Both the position numbers and the translations under genes were made by a program. From assembly GCA_017991555.1 (NCBI GenBank), contig JAGOQM010000002.1:1-64000 (forward strand): a stretch of 64,000 nucleotides of DNA, read 5' to 3'. Of this stretch, positions 54,566 through 62,891 are shown piece after piece. The first letter of the stretch is position 1; every line of letters begins with the position of its first letter. A model generated the notes under the pieces. The model searched no databases, was not told the origin of the DNA, and saw only the letters and a list, made by a program, of their open reading frames with translations. The DNA comes from Neisseriaceae bacterium (lineage in GTDB: Bacteria; Pseudomonadota; Gammaproteobacteria; Burkholderiales; Neisseriaceae).

Positions 54566-54988
54566 ATGAGCTACGACAGCAACAATATTTTCGCCAAAAT
54601 CATTCGCGGCGAAGCCCCTTCTTTTAAAGTCTATGAAGACGAGCACACCTATGTGCTGATGGACATCATGCCCCAGTCCACTGGCCACACCCTGATTTTA
54701 ACCAAAGAGCCTGCCGCCACAATGTTTGAGCTGTCGACCGAAGCCGCCCAGGCCTGTATCGCCACCGCCAAGAAAATTGCGCCCGCGCTGATGGCCGCCA
54801 CCGGCGCCCAAGGCCTGACCGTGTGCCAGTTTAACGGTGCCGTCGCTGGCCAAACGGTCGACCACGTTCACTACCATTTAATCCCTCGCTACGAAGGCGA
54901 AAGCATGAATCTACACGCCAAAGAAGTGGGCGACCTGGATGCCATCAAGGCCTTAGGCGAAAAAATTGCCGCCGGCATTCAAGCTTAA
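54566..54988 (+). CDS. HIT-family nucleotide hydrolase
   Basis: A 140-residue histidine triad protein, probably acting on nucleoside phosphoramidates or dinucleoside polyphosphates. The triad motif HVHYHLIPRY lies at about residues 97-106, with NIFAKIIRGEAPSFKVYED at the start, as in HinT relatives. AAGGAG is seven bases before the ATG. It is divergent from the macrodomain gene and followed by a terminator, so it appears monocistronic. Confidence 0.92.
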   Translation: MSYDSNNIFAKIIRGEAPSFKVYEDEHTYVLMDIMPQSTGHTLILTKEPAATMFELSTEAAQACIATAKKIAPALMAATGAQGLTVCQFNGAVAGQTVDHVHYHLIPRYEGESMNLHAKEVGDLDAIKALGEKIAAGIQA

Positions 54989-55020
54989 AACAGCGATTTG
55001 GACAGCATCACGCCCACAAA

Positions 55021-55047
55021 AAAAGCACCCTGTTGGGTGCTTTTGGT
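55021..55047. terminator. Intrinsic terminator after the HIT gene
   Basis: AAAAGCACCC at 55021-55030 pairs with GGGTGCTTTT at 55035-55044, with a four-base loop. It works for the HIT gene on the plus strand and for the convergent ProP-type gene on the minus strand, which has its own T-run. Confidence 0.85.
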
Positions 55048-55063
55048 TTAGATTAACGCAACG

Positions 55064-56569
55064 TTAATGATTGATCTCTGGATGTTGATCGACCAAGGTG
55101 GCACGTTTTTTCTGTAACCGCTCAATTTCTTCATCGATGTTTTCAATCCGGCCTTCAATATGGTCATAATGGGCCTGTAAAATCTCATGGGCTTCTTCTT
55201 TACTCGACGCTGCAGGCGTGGCCCCTTTAAGGGGTTTGTTCGCGGTTTCGACCATGCGCAACCCCGTCACCAAACCCACCACCGCCACCACCATTAGGTA
55301 ATAAGCAGGCATGTACAGGTTTTGCGTGACCTCCACCAACCAAGCCGCGACCGTTGGCGTAAAGCCGGCCACCAGAACCGAAATATTAAAGGCAATGCCC
55401 ATCGCGCTGTAGCGAATGGCGGTTGGGAAAATCGCTGGCAATATCGACGCCATCACCCCGGTAAAGCAGTTAAGCATCACCGCCAAGAGCAACAGGCCCA
55501 AGAAAATCAAACCCACCGAACCGCTGTTGATTAAGTAAAAGCACGGGATGGCCAATACCAACAGGCCCAAGCTACCCCCCACCACAAACGGCTTACGGCC
55601 AAAGCGGTCGCTGAGTAAACCAATGATGGGCTGTACAAACAGCATGCCACACATGATCGCAATGATGATCAACACGCCATGGTCGGCCGAATAGTGCAGG
55701 TTATGCGACAAATAGCTGGGCATATACGTCAGTAACATGTAGTACGTCACGTTGGTGGCGATCACCAAGCCCACGCAGGTCAGTAGGCCTTTCCAGTTAC
55801 TTTTAACGACTTCTTTAAAAGACACCTTAGCAGGCGCTTTAATGTTGCGTTTGTCGTCTTCGCTCAGGCGGTCTACGTGTTGTTGAAACGCAGGGGTTTC
55901 TTCTAAGGCATGGCGTAGGTATAAGCCAATCAAGCCCAATGGTCCGGCAATAAAGAACGGAATGCGCCAGCCCCAGGCTTCAAAGTTTTGATCGCCCACG
56001 ATGGTTGAAATCAACACCACTACACCAGCACCAGACACAAAGCCCGCAATAGAGCCAAAGTCTAGCCAGCTGCCCAGAAAACCACGACGATTATCTGGCG
56101 CGTATTCGGCCACAAACACGGCCGCACCGGTGTACTCCCCGCCCACGGAAAAGCCTTGTGCCAGTTTGGCAATCAACAGCAGAATGGGCGCCCAAATACC
56201 AATGGTGGCATAGGACGGAATGAGGCCAATCGAAAAGGTACTGACCGACATAATAATAATGGTGATGGCCAGTATTTTTTGCCGGCCGAGCTTATCCCCC
56301 AGTATCCCAAACACCAGCCCGCCCAAAGGGCGAACCAAAAAAGGCACCGAGAAGGTGGCCAAAGACGCCACCAGCTGCACGCTAGGACTGGCCCCTGGGA
56401 AAAACACTTTACCCAGTACGTAGGCCAAAAAGCCGTAAACACCAAAGTCAAACCATTCCATGGCATTACCCAAGGCCGCCGCCGTAATGGCTTTTTTAAG
56501 CTTTTGGTTTTCAATAATGGTAATGTCATTGATTTGCATTGGTTGTACTGCTTTTTTCTTCTTGCGCAT
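55064..56569 (-). CDS. proP: ProP-like MHS-family proton symporter
   Basis: A 501-residue inner-membrane transporter of the metabolite:H+ symporter branch of the MFS. The signature GILGDKLGRQKIL between helices 2 and 3 and the segment GFSVGGEYTGAAVFVAEYAPDNRRGF are typical. The C-terminal cytoplasmic tail (about 460-500, with NIDEEIERLQKKRATL) is predicted to form a coiled coil, as in E. coli ProP, where it tunes osmotic activation. The ATG at 56569 has AAGGA five bases upstream and is preferred to the frame start at 56599. Substrates in the family are proline, betaine and related osmolytes. Confidence 0.85.
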   Translation of the reverse strand: MRKKKKAVQPMQINDITIIENQKLKKAITAAALGNAMEWFDFGVYGFLAYVLGKVFFPGASPSVQLVASLATFSVPFLVRPLGGLVFGILGDKLGRQKILAITIIIMSVSTFSIGLIPSYATIGIWAPILLLIAKLAQGFSVGGEYTGAAVFVAEYAPDNRRGFLGSWLDFGSIAGFVSGAGVVVLISTIVGDQNFEAWGWRIPFFIAGPLGLIGLYLRHALEETPAFQQHVDRLSEDDKRNIKAPAKVSFKEVVKSNWKGLLTCVGLVIATNVTYYMLLTYMPSYLSHNLHYSADHGVLIIIAIMCGMLFVQPIIGLLSDRFGRKPFVVGGSLGLLVLAIPCFYLINSGSVGLIFLGLLLLAVMLNCFTGVMASILPAIFPTAIRYSAMGIAFNISVLVAGFTPTVAAWLVEVTQNLYMPAYYLMVVAVVGLVTGLRMVETANKPLKGATPAASSKEEAHEILQAHYDHIEGRIENIDEEIERLQKKRATLVDQHPEINH

Positions 56570-56935
56570 AATCATCCTTATGAAGTTGAAAAAAACCAAT
56601 CCTCGTGCTTAACTTGATTGAGACCTCAATAAAAAATCTAACACACAATAACAATTAATTAACCATGATGAAAAGATGATGTATCGGCATATTTGACATG
56701 TAAGGGTTCAATAAAATTAAACAAAACACAGACATATAGATTGGTATGAATCATTTGATTCTTTTTTAAACTAACACAAGCACCATCCATCATTCAAGCT
56801 TACAAAGGAAAAAAACGGCGTTTTGGCATAAAATCAATCGGCCTAACCGACTGCTTTATGCCGCTTGCCCTTTGATTTACATGCCAAAACCATGACCGTC
56901 ATAGCCGCTCAAAAATAATGGCCAAAAAATGAGCC
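56570..56935. other. Intergenic region upstream of the ProP-type gene
   Basis: About 370 bases without a gene. The half near 56570-56700 should hold the ProP promoter. A hairpin-forming inverted repeat, GGCATAAA with TTTATGCC plus inner TCGG and CCGA, lies at 56825-56862 and could be an operator or a remnant of a mobile unit. No other feature was found. Confidence 0.5.
56825..56862. repeat. Imperfect inverted repeat
   Basis: GGCATAAA at 56825-56832 and TTTATGCC at 56855-56862 are complementary, with an inner TCGG and CCGA. There is no T-run of terminator type. It lies between the ProP gene and the terminator of the aldolase operon. Confidence 0.55.
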
Positions 56936-56961
56936 GCCACGGCCCTATTTTGGGCCGTGGC
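56936..56961 (-). terminator. Intrinsic terminator of the aminotransferase-transporter-aldolase operon
   Basis: GCCACGGCCC at 56936-56945 pairs perfectly with GGGCCGTGGC at 56952-56961. Read on the minus strand it is followed by a stretch with six T bases. It lies about 30 bases beyond the aldolase stop codon. Confidence 0.8.
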
Positions 56962-56989
56962 GAAAATGTCACACCGCATCATGTTGGCT

Positions 56990-57751
56990 CTAACGGCCAT
57001 AATCTTGCGTCTGATCCAGCAAAGCCACGGCCGCATCCCAACACTGTTTGACATAGGCCTCATGTCCTTCTAGGTGCTGCGCTGCGGTTTTTTGACAGAC
57101 GGCCTCGCTGGGATAAATCAGAGGCTGTCCGCCCGCCAACGCTTTGGTTTGGATTTGACAGGCACGTTCTAAAAAATAAATCTGGTTAAAGGCTTCATAA
57201 ACCGTCTCACCCGCGGCCAAGAGGCCATGGTTGGCCAAAATCATGGCCTTATTTTGGCCTATGTCGGCCACCAGCCGCGCCCGCTCATCGGTTGCCAACG
57301 CAATGCCCTCGTAAGGGTGGTAAGACAATTTGCCATAAAATTTAAGCGCGTGTTGGCTAATGGGCAATAGGCCCGCCTGCTGCGCCGACACCGCCACCCC
57401 ATCCGCCGTGTGCGTGTGCACCACGCAATGTAGGTCCGCACGGGCCGCATGCAGAGCTGAATGAATCACAAAGCCGGCGGGGTTCACCTGCTTGTGCTGG
57501 TCTAAATCGGACACGATGCGGCCATCGCCATCAATCTTGACCAAGTCTGAGGCTTTCATCTGATCAAAAGTGACCCCATAGTGATTGATTAAAAAATGAT
57601 TGGGCTCATCCGGCACCCGCAGGCTGATGTGGGTGTCGATGAGGTCGGTCATCCGATAAAAAGCAAGCAAACGGTACAGCGCGGCTAACTCGCACCGCGC
57701 CTGCCACTCGGCGCCACTGACCTGTTGTTGGTAGGTATTTTGCACAAGCAC
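56990..57751 (-). CDS. Class II aldolase/adducin family protein
   Basis: A 253-residue protein with the zinc-binding histidines in CVVHTHTADGVAV and in the ANHGLLAAG motif, the three-histidine pattern of class II aldolases such as L-fuculose-phosphate aldolase. Members also act as decarboxylases or as lyases of branched substrates. It is the last gene of the operon and follows the SDR gene by 28 bases, with the stop codon before a terminator. With the aminotransferase and SDR it probably catabolises an imported amino compound, but the reaction is not deducible. Confidence 0.8.
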   Translation of the reverse strand: MLVQNTYQQQVSGAEWQARCELAALYRLLAFYRMTDLIDTHISLRVPDEPNHFLINHYGVTFDQMKASDLVKIDGDGRIVSDLDQHKQVNPAGFVIHSALHAARADLHCVVHTHTADGVAVSAQQAGLLPISQHALKFYGKLSYHPYEGIALATDERARLVADIGQNKAMILANHGLLAAGETVYEAFNQIYFLERACQIQTKALAGGQPLIYPSEAVCQKTAAQHLEGHEAYVKQCWDAAVALLDQTQDYGR

Positions 57752-57779
57752 TCCTTAAGCTAATCGTGACGTACGGCCA

Positions 57780-58514
57780 TCAAACGTGCTGGCCACCGTT
57801 GATGTGAATTTCTGCGCCATTGATATAAGACGACGCCGTCGAACACAAAAACATAATGGTTTGCGCCACTTCGGACGGCGTACCCAACCGCCGCATCGGC
57901 ACCTCACTGGCCACCAAGGCGTCGGTGCCCGGCGACAAGATTTCGGTGCTGATTTCCCCTGGTGCAATCGCGTTCACCCTCACCCCCATCGCCCCAAATT
58001 CAAACGCCATCTCGCGGGTTAAGGCCGCCAAGCCCGCCTTAGACGCAGCATAGGCCACCCCCGCAAAGGGATGCACCCGCGAACCCACGATTGACGTGAC
58101 GTTCACCACCGCGCCTTGGGCCTTGGTTAATTCGGGCAATAAGGCCCGTACCAACAGCGCCGTGGACACTAGGTTGACATTCAACACCCGCGTCCAGGTT
58201 TCGGCGTCGGTGGCCTGCACGTTAAGCTTGTCGCCGGCTTCGTTCTTGGGTGAGATGCCAGCGTTGTTCACCAAGGCAGCCAACTCACCGTCCGGCAATT
58301 TGCTGCGCACCAAGGCGGCAATACGGTCAATACACGATAGATCCTCCAAATCGGCCTGAATGTGGTTGTCTTTACCCTGCGCCCACTGGCAATTGGCGGC
58401 AAAAGGCTGCCGCGACACCGTCAGCACCCGCCAACCATGCTTTTCAAACTCTTTCACGGTGGCATGCCCAATCCCGCGGCTGGCCCCGGTTAACAACAAA
58501 CATTTGATTTTCAT
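57780..58514 (-). CDS. Short-chain dehydrogenase/reductase
   Basis: A 244-residue oxidoreductase of the classical SDR type. The cofactor motif is LTGASRGIGHATV, NNAGI lies near residue 89, and the catalytic tyrosine and lysine are in AGVAYAASKAGLAAL. NAIAPGEISTE follows. The absence of an acidic residue at the end of the second strand (SRQP) hints at NADP preference. It sits between PotC-like permease and aldolase genes in the same operon. The substrate is likely a hydroxy or keto compound made by the aminotransferase. Confidence 0.88.
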   Translation of the reverse strand: MKIKCLLLTGASRGIGHATVKEFEKHGWRVLTVSRQPFAANCQWAQGKDNHIQADLEDLSCIDRIAALVRSKLPDGELAALVNNAGISPKNEAGDKLNVQATDAETWTRVLNVNLVSTALLVRALLPELTKAQGAVVNVTSIVGSRVHPFAGVAYAASKAGLAALTREMAFEFGAMGVRVNAIAPGEISTEILSPGTDALVASEVPMRRLGTPSEVAQTIMFLCSTASSYINGAEIHINGGQHV

Positions 58515-58542
58515 AACCCAACCTCTCTTTGTCGTCGCGACC

Positions 58543-59334
58543 CTATGTCGTGACGGTGATTTTCATAAAGCGTTTCTTCAGTAAAAACGCCACAATGCCG
58601 ATCACAATGGTGGCCATAATGAATAAAAATGCCGCCGACGCAATCATGGGGCTGATGTTTTCCCGAATGGTGGAAAACATTTGCCGCGCTAAAGTACGCT
58701 GATTTGGCCCCGCCACGAACAGGGTCAACACCACCTCATCCAACGAGGTGGCAAAAGCCAACACGCCACCCGAGGCAATGCCCGGTAACGACAGTGGCAA
58801 AGTCACCTTACGAAACACGGTCAAGGGGCCAGCACCCAGGCTTTCGGCCGCTAATTCCAACCGCCGATCGATGCCGGCCAAAGACCCACTCACGCTGATC
58901 AACACCAGCGGGATGGCCACAATCGTGTGCGCCACAATCACCCCAGCATAGGTATTGGCAATGCCAATGCGGCCAAACAGCAGCTGCATCCCCACCCCCA
59001 AAACCACCGCCGGCACCACCATGGGCAGAATAAAAAAGGTGCGTATCGGCGCCGCCAGCATCAAACCCTTATGACGCAACCCCAAAGCCGCCATGGTGCC
59101 TAAGGTCGTGGCCAACACCGTGGTGCCACTGCTGATGATGACGCTGTTGATGATCGAGCGACGCCACGAGGCCGCCACAAACAGCTCCTGAAACCATTTC
59201 ATCGACCAGCCGGGCGTTGGGTAGGTTAAGAAGCCGCCCGAAGTAAAGCCCAATGGCAAAATGGCAAACAAAGGGCCGAGCAAAAACAGCATCGCCAACA
59301 CCCCAAAAATAATCTTTACTGTGCGTCCCATCAT
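58543..59334 (-). CDS. Polyamine-type ABC transporter permease, PotC-like
   Basis: A 263-residue inner-membrane permease with about six membrane segments. The coupling loop reads AAESLGAGPLTVFRKVTLPLSLPGIASG, and the segment SLDEVVLTLFVAGPNQRTLARQMF is typical of the PotC/YdcV group. Its start overlaps the stop of the upstream PotB-like gene as TGATG. It forms the second half of the membrane channel. The substrate group includes polyamines and related cations, but specificity is set by the binding protein. Confidence 0.9.
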   Translation of the reverse strand: MMGRTVKIIFGVLAMLFLLGPLFAILPLGFTSGGFLTYPTPGWSMKWFQELFVAASWRRSIINSVIISSGTTVLATTLGTMAALGLRHKGLMLAAPIRTFFILPMVVPAVVLGVGMQLLFGRIGIANTYAGVIVAHTIVAIPLVLISVSGSLAGIDRRLELAAESLGAGPLTVFRKVTLPLSLPGIASGGVLAFATSLDEVVLTLFVAGPNQRTLARQMFSTIRENISPMIASAAFLFIMATIVIGIVAFLLKKRFMKITVTT

Positions 59335-60512
59335 CAGATTACCTCCCGCTTCTCAGCCGTCATGCGGCTGTAGATGCTGAACAGTATCAAACAGGTGATT
59401 AACAAAATCACACCCAAGGCCCCTGCCATGCCCCAATTGGCTGCGCCGGTGGCGTAGTAAGCAATGATGGCACTGATCATCTGATCGCCTGGGCCACCGA
59501 TCAACGCTGGGGTAATGTAGTACCCAATGGCGGTCATGAACACCAACAGCATGCCCGACAAAATGCCGCGATAGCTTAAAGGCAACAGCACCTTCAAAAA
59601 GGCACGCCACGGCGCCGCGCCCAAGGACGAGGCGGCCGGCATTAGGTTACTGGGGATGGTTTTCAACACGCTGTAAATGGGCAGCACCATGAAGGGCAAT
59701 AACACGTGGGTCATCGCCACCACCACGCCCACGCGATTAAAAATCAGCGCGATGGGCTGCTCGATGAAGCCTAAGCCGATCAAAGCATCGTTAATCAGCC
59801 CCTTGTTTTGCAACAAAATAAACCACGCCGCCGTGCGCACCAACAGCGAAGTCCACAGCGGTAGCAGCACCGCCATAAACAAAAGGTTACGCCACCACCC
59901 CGTCGCTGCGGCCAAGAGTAAAGCATAGGGATAGCCAATCAACACGCAAAACACCGTCACCGTCAAAGCGATGCTGAACGTGCGCAGCAGGATCTCGCGA
60001 TTGGCAGACTGCTCGGCGGGCAGCTTGACGATTTGGCCAGCTTGATTGTGGCCCATGTCCACCGCCGCCAATAAGTAACGGCTGGTCACCGGCGACAACA
60101 GCTTATTAATCGCCTGCCAGTACTGTGGCTGGGCCCAGCGCGCGTCGATGTCGGGCAAACGCCCCGTCGGCTCGGTCTGCTGCTTTACCGCGGCAATGGT
60201 TTTGGTCATTAAGGTGCGAAAGCCGGCCTGTTCGCTGTTTAATTTACGCACCATGTCGCCTAGGGCGCGCTCATCTTGCATCACCTGAATGTCGGCCATG
60301 AGCGCGTGCTCGATGGCGCGACCGGGCGTCGATTGTCCATCCCAATCGCCCATCGCCACCGCGGTTTGCTGTAACACCTTAGCCACCGCATCGTCGACCA
60401 CCGATTGTTTCATCATCGCCAACAGCGGCCACAAGAAAAACACCAATAAGAACAACAGCAGTGGCGCCAACAAAACATAGGCTTTACTGGTTTTAGATTT
60501 GAATAGCGTCAT
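59334..60512 (-). CDS. Polyamine-type ABC transporter permease, PotB-like, with large insertion
   Basis: A 392-residue inner-membrane permease, longer than the usual 280-300 for PotB. After the first membrane helix (about 10-31) comes an insert of about 150 residues, with DWDGQSTPGRAIEHALM and LLSPVTSRYLLAAVDMG, before the next helix near 185. The insert would face the periplasm. The coupling loop AASSLGAAPWRAFLKVLLPL is normal. The ATG at 60512 overlaps the stop of the ATPase gene as ATGA. A similar long version is known to me from other bacterial polyamine-type importers, but its function is unclear. Confidence 0.88.
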   Translation of the reverse strand: MTLFKSKTSKAYVLLAPLLLFLLVFFLWPLLAMMKQSVVDDAVAKVLQQTAVAMGDWDGQSTPGRAIEHALMADIQVMQDERALGDMVRKLNSEQAGFRTLMTKTIAAVKQQTEPTGRLPDIDARWAQPQYWQAINKLLSPVTSRYLLAAVDMGHNQAGQIVKLPAEQSANREILLRTFSIALTVTVFCVLIGYPYALLLAAATGWWRNLLFMAVLLPLWTSLLVRTAAWFILLQNKGLINDALIGLGFIEQPIALIFNRVGVVVAMTHVLLPFMVLPIYSVLKTIPSNLMPAASSLGAAPWRAFLKVLLPLSYRGILSGMLLVFMTAIGYYITPALIGGPGDQMISAIIAYYATGAANWGMAGALGVILLITCLILFSIYSRMTAEKREVI

Positions 60513-61579
60513 TGTCTGACCACCCAACAATCTGATGAAGCAAAGCTCGCCACCACCGTGGTGTTGACAGGCCACTCCACCGAACTACGGTTAGACTTCA
60601 CCGTAAAGTCCAAGTCATCCGCTTCCAGCTGGATCCGTAAATGATTGCCTAAGTAAACGCTGTCGCGCACTCTGGCATGAAAATGATTGTCGGCCCCATT
60701 CACTTCGTGGCCGAGCGCAATACGCTCAGGCCGCACCGACAGCAATACCTTATCACTGACCCGCATGGACGCTTGTCGCGGCACCACAATGTTTTTGCCG
60801 GCGCCGATGGCGACGACCGCCTGATCCTGCTCGAGGCGCTCAACCACGCCATCGATTAAGTTGGTGGCCCCAATAAACTCGGCCACGAACTTGGTTTGGG
60901 GGTAATCATAAATGTCGCGCGGCGGCGCAATCTGTTCAATTTGACCCTTATTAAACACCGCAATGCGGTCCGACATGGTCAAGGCTTCTTCTTGGTCGTG
61001 GGTAACGAACACAATGGTCAAGCCCAACTGCCGATGCAGCTCACGAATGTCCAACTGCATTTGCTCGCGCAGCTGCTTGTCCAAAGCCCCTAACGGTTCA
61101 TCCATCAACACCACTTCAGGCTCAAACACCAAGGCCCGGGCCAGAGCCACCCGCTGCTGCTGACCACCAGACAGCTGCGCCGGGCGACGGTCTTTCAAGG
61201 CCAACAGCTTGACCATGTCCAATACCTTGCGCACTTTTTCTTGGATGACGCTTTTTGACACGCCGCGCATTTGTAACGGAAAGGCGATGTTTTCAGCAAT
61301 GCTCATGTGGGGAAACAAAGCATAGTTTTGAAACACCACGCCAATGTTGCGCTTGTGCGCTGGCATGTCATTTAACAGATGGTTGTTGAGCAGCACCGAC
61401 CCTTTGGTCACCGCCTCAAAACCGGCCAACAGCATCAAAATGGTGGTTTTGCCCGAGCCAGAAGGCCCCAGCAAGCTGATGAACTCACCCTTATTTACCG
61501 TTAAGTTTAGGTTTTCAATGATGCACTGATCGCCGTAAAACTTACTCACATTTTCAAATCGAATGTATGCCTCTTCCAT
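60509..61579 (-). CDS. Polyamine-type ABC transporter ATP-binding protein, PotA-like
   Basis: A 356-residue ATPase. Walker A is GPSGSGKTTILM near residue 37, the signature LSGGQQQRVALARAL, Walker B VVLMDEPLGALD, and the switch region [10 protein letters not shown]. The C-terminal TOBE domain (about 270-350) is present. It is typical of the PotA/PotG group. The stop codon overlaps the permease start. It lies 103 bases after the binding protein gene in the same operon. Confidence 0.92.
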   Translation of the reverse strand: MEEAYIRFENVSKFYGDQCIIENLNLTVNKGEFISLLGPSGSGKTTILMLLAGFEAVTKGSVLLNNHLLNDMPAHKRNIGVVFQNYALFPHMSIAENIAFPLQMRGVSKSVIQEKVRKVLDMVKLLALKDRRPAQLSGGQQQRVALARALVFEPEVVLMDEPLGALDKQLREQMQLDIRELHRQLGLTIVFVTHDQEEALTMSDRIAVFNKGQIEQIAPPRDIYDYPQTKFVAEFIGATNLIDGVVERLEQDQAVVAIGAGKNIVVPRQASMRVSDKVLLSVRPERIALGHEVNGADNHFHARVRDSVYLGNHLRIQLEADDLDFTVKSNRSSVEWPVNTTVVASFASSDCWVVRQ

Positions 61580-61682
61580 GATCGTTCTCCTCTTCTGCCT
61601 GCTTCTTTGTTATTTTTGATCATCATCGGGATGGTGCCGCTACTTGGGCCAACTGGCCCAAGTAAGCGAACACCCATGTGAA

Positions 61683-62771
61683 TTACTTAGACAACCAAGC
61701 GTTAAAGCGCTCGGTCAGTTCTTCGGAATGGTCGATCCAGAAATCGACGTCTAACGGCATGGCTTCGGCCATGTTCGCGGCGGTGGTGGGTAAATCCACG
61801 GCCAAGTCGGGTGCCACGCGGCTAGCCGCTTCTTTATTAGGTAAGCCATACGCCACATAGGTAGGCAGCTTCACCTGGTTTTCAGGCTGGCTAGAGAAGG
61901 CAATGAAGTCCATGCCTGCCTCTTTATTGGCCGCGCCTTTGAGGATGGCCCAGCTGTCGACGGCGTAAATGCTGCCTGGCCAAACCACTTTAAAGTTGGT
62001 GCCTTCAGAACGATTCAAGCCGGCGATGCGGCCATTGTAAGCGCTGGCCATGACCACCTCTTTCGACACCAAGAACTGCAGCGGCTGGGCACCGGCCTCC
62101 CACCACACAATGTGCGGCTTCAGCTGGTCTAGTTTTTTAAAGGCCCGATCAATGCCCGCTGGCGTCGACAAGGTTGGGTAAATCGCTTCTTTCGCCACGC
62201 CATCGGCTAACAAGGCAAACTCCAACGCATATTTAGGCGACTTGCGTAAAGAACGCTTGCCCGGAAATTTCTGTACGTCCCAAAAGTCTGCCCACGACGT
62301 GGGGGCTTCTTTTAAATAGTCGGCGTCATAGGCAATGGCCGTTGACCACACGATCGAGCCCACGCCACAGTCGTTCACTGCGCTGTCGATGTATTTGTCT
62401 TTACCGCCCAATTTAGCCCAGTCCAGCTTTTCCAATAGGCCGTCGTCACAGCTGCGGGCCAAATCCTCGGCTTCCACCTGAACCACGTCCCAGTTAGGGT
62501 TGCCGCCTTGCACCTTGGCTTGCAACACCCCATAGCCGCCATCGTAGTTTTCATCCAATAAGGGCTTGCCCGACTGGGCAATAAACGGCTTAAAATAAAT
62601 CTCGCGCTGCGCGTCTTGGTAAGTGCCGCCCCACGAGGCCACGGTGAGGTCTCTAGAGCCGCCCTTAGGCGCCCCTTCCGACCCCGCAGCCGCCGAATCT
62701 GCTGAACCGCCATTATTACAAGCCGCCAACAGCAAACTGCCCATCATCAATAAAAGATGTGTCGCTTTCAT
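61683..62771 (-). CDS. Polyamine-type substrate-binding lipoprotein, PotD-like
   Basis: A 362-residue solute-binding lipoprotein. The signal peptide ends in a lipobox, LLLAAC, near residue 18, followed by a small-residue linker rich in Gly, Ser and Ala. The mature part has VASWGGTYQDAQREIYFKPF and DVVQVEAEDLARSCDDGLLEKLDW, characteristic of PotD/YdcS-type extracellular binding proteins. The ATG at 62771 has AGGA eight bases upstream and is preferred to the frame start at 62795. Polyamines or other cationic amines are likely ligands. Confidence 0.9.
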   Translation of the reverse strand: MKATHLLLMMGSLLLAACNNGGSADSAAAGSEGAPKGGSRDLTVASWGGTYQDAQREIYFKPFIAQSGKPLLDENYDGGYGVLQAKVQGGNPNWDVVQVEAEDLARSCDDGLLEKLDWAKLGGKDKYIDSAVNDCGVGSIVWSTAIAYDADYLKEAPTSWADFWDVQKFPGKRSLRKSPKYALEFALLADGVAKEAIYPTLSTPAGIDRAFKKLDQLKPHIVWWEAGAQPLQFLVSKEVVMASAYNGRIAGLNRSEGTNFKVVWPGSIYAVDSWAILKGAANKEAGMDFIAFSSQPENQVKLPTYVAYGLPNKEAASRVAPDLAVDLPTTAANMAEAMPLDVDFWIDHSEELTERFNAWLSK

Positions 62772-62891
62772 TTTTCGTATCCTTTCAACGCGCAAAGCGC
62801 ATAAGTTTTCCTCTGACTTCTTAGACTACTGCTTTGAATGGGTACTGCTCAATCACACCTTGATCAAGTGCGTTTTTATGATGCGTTAGCG

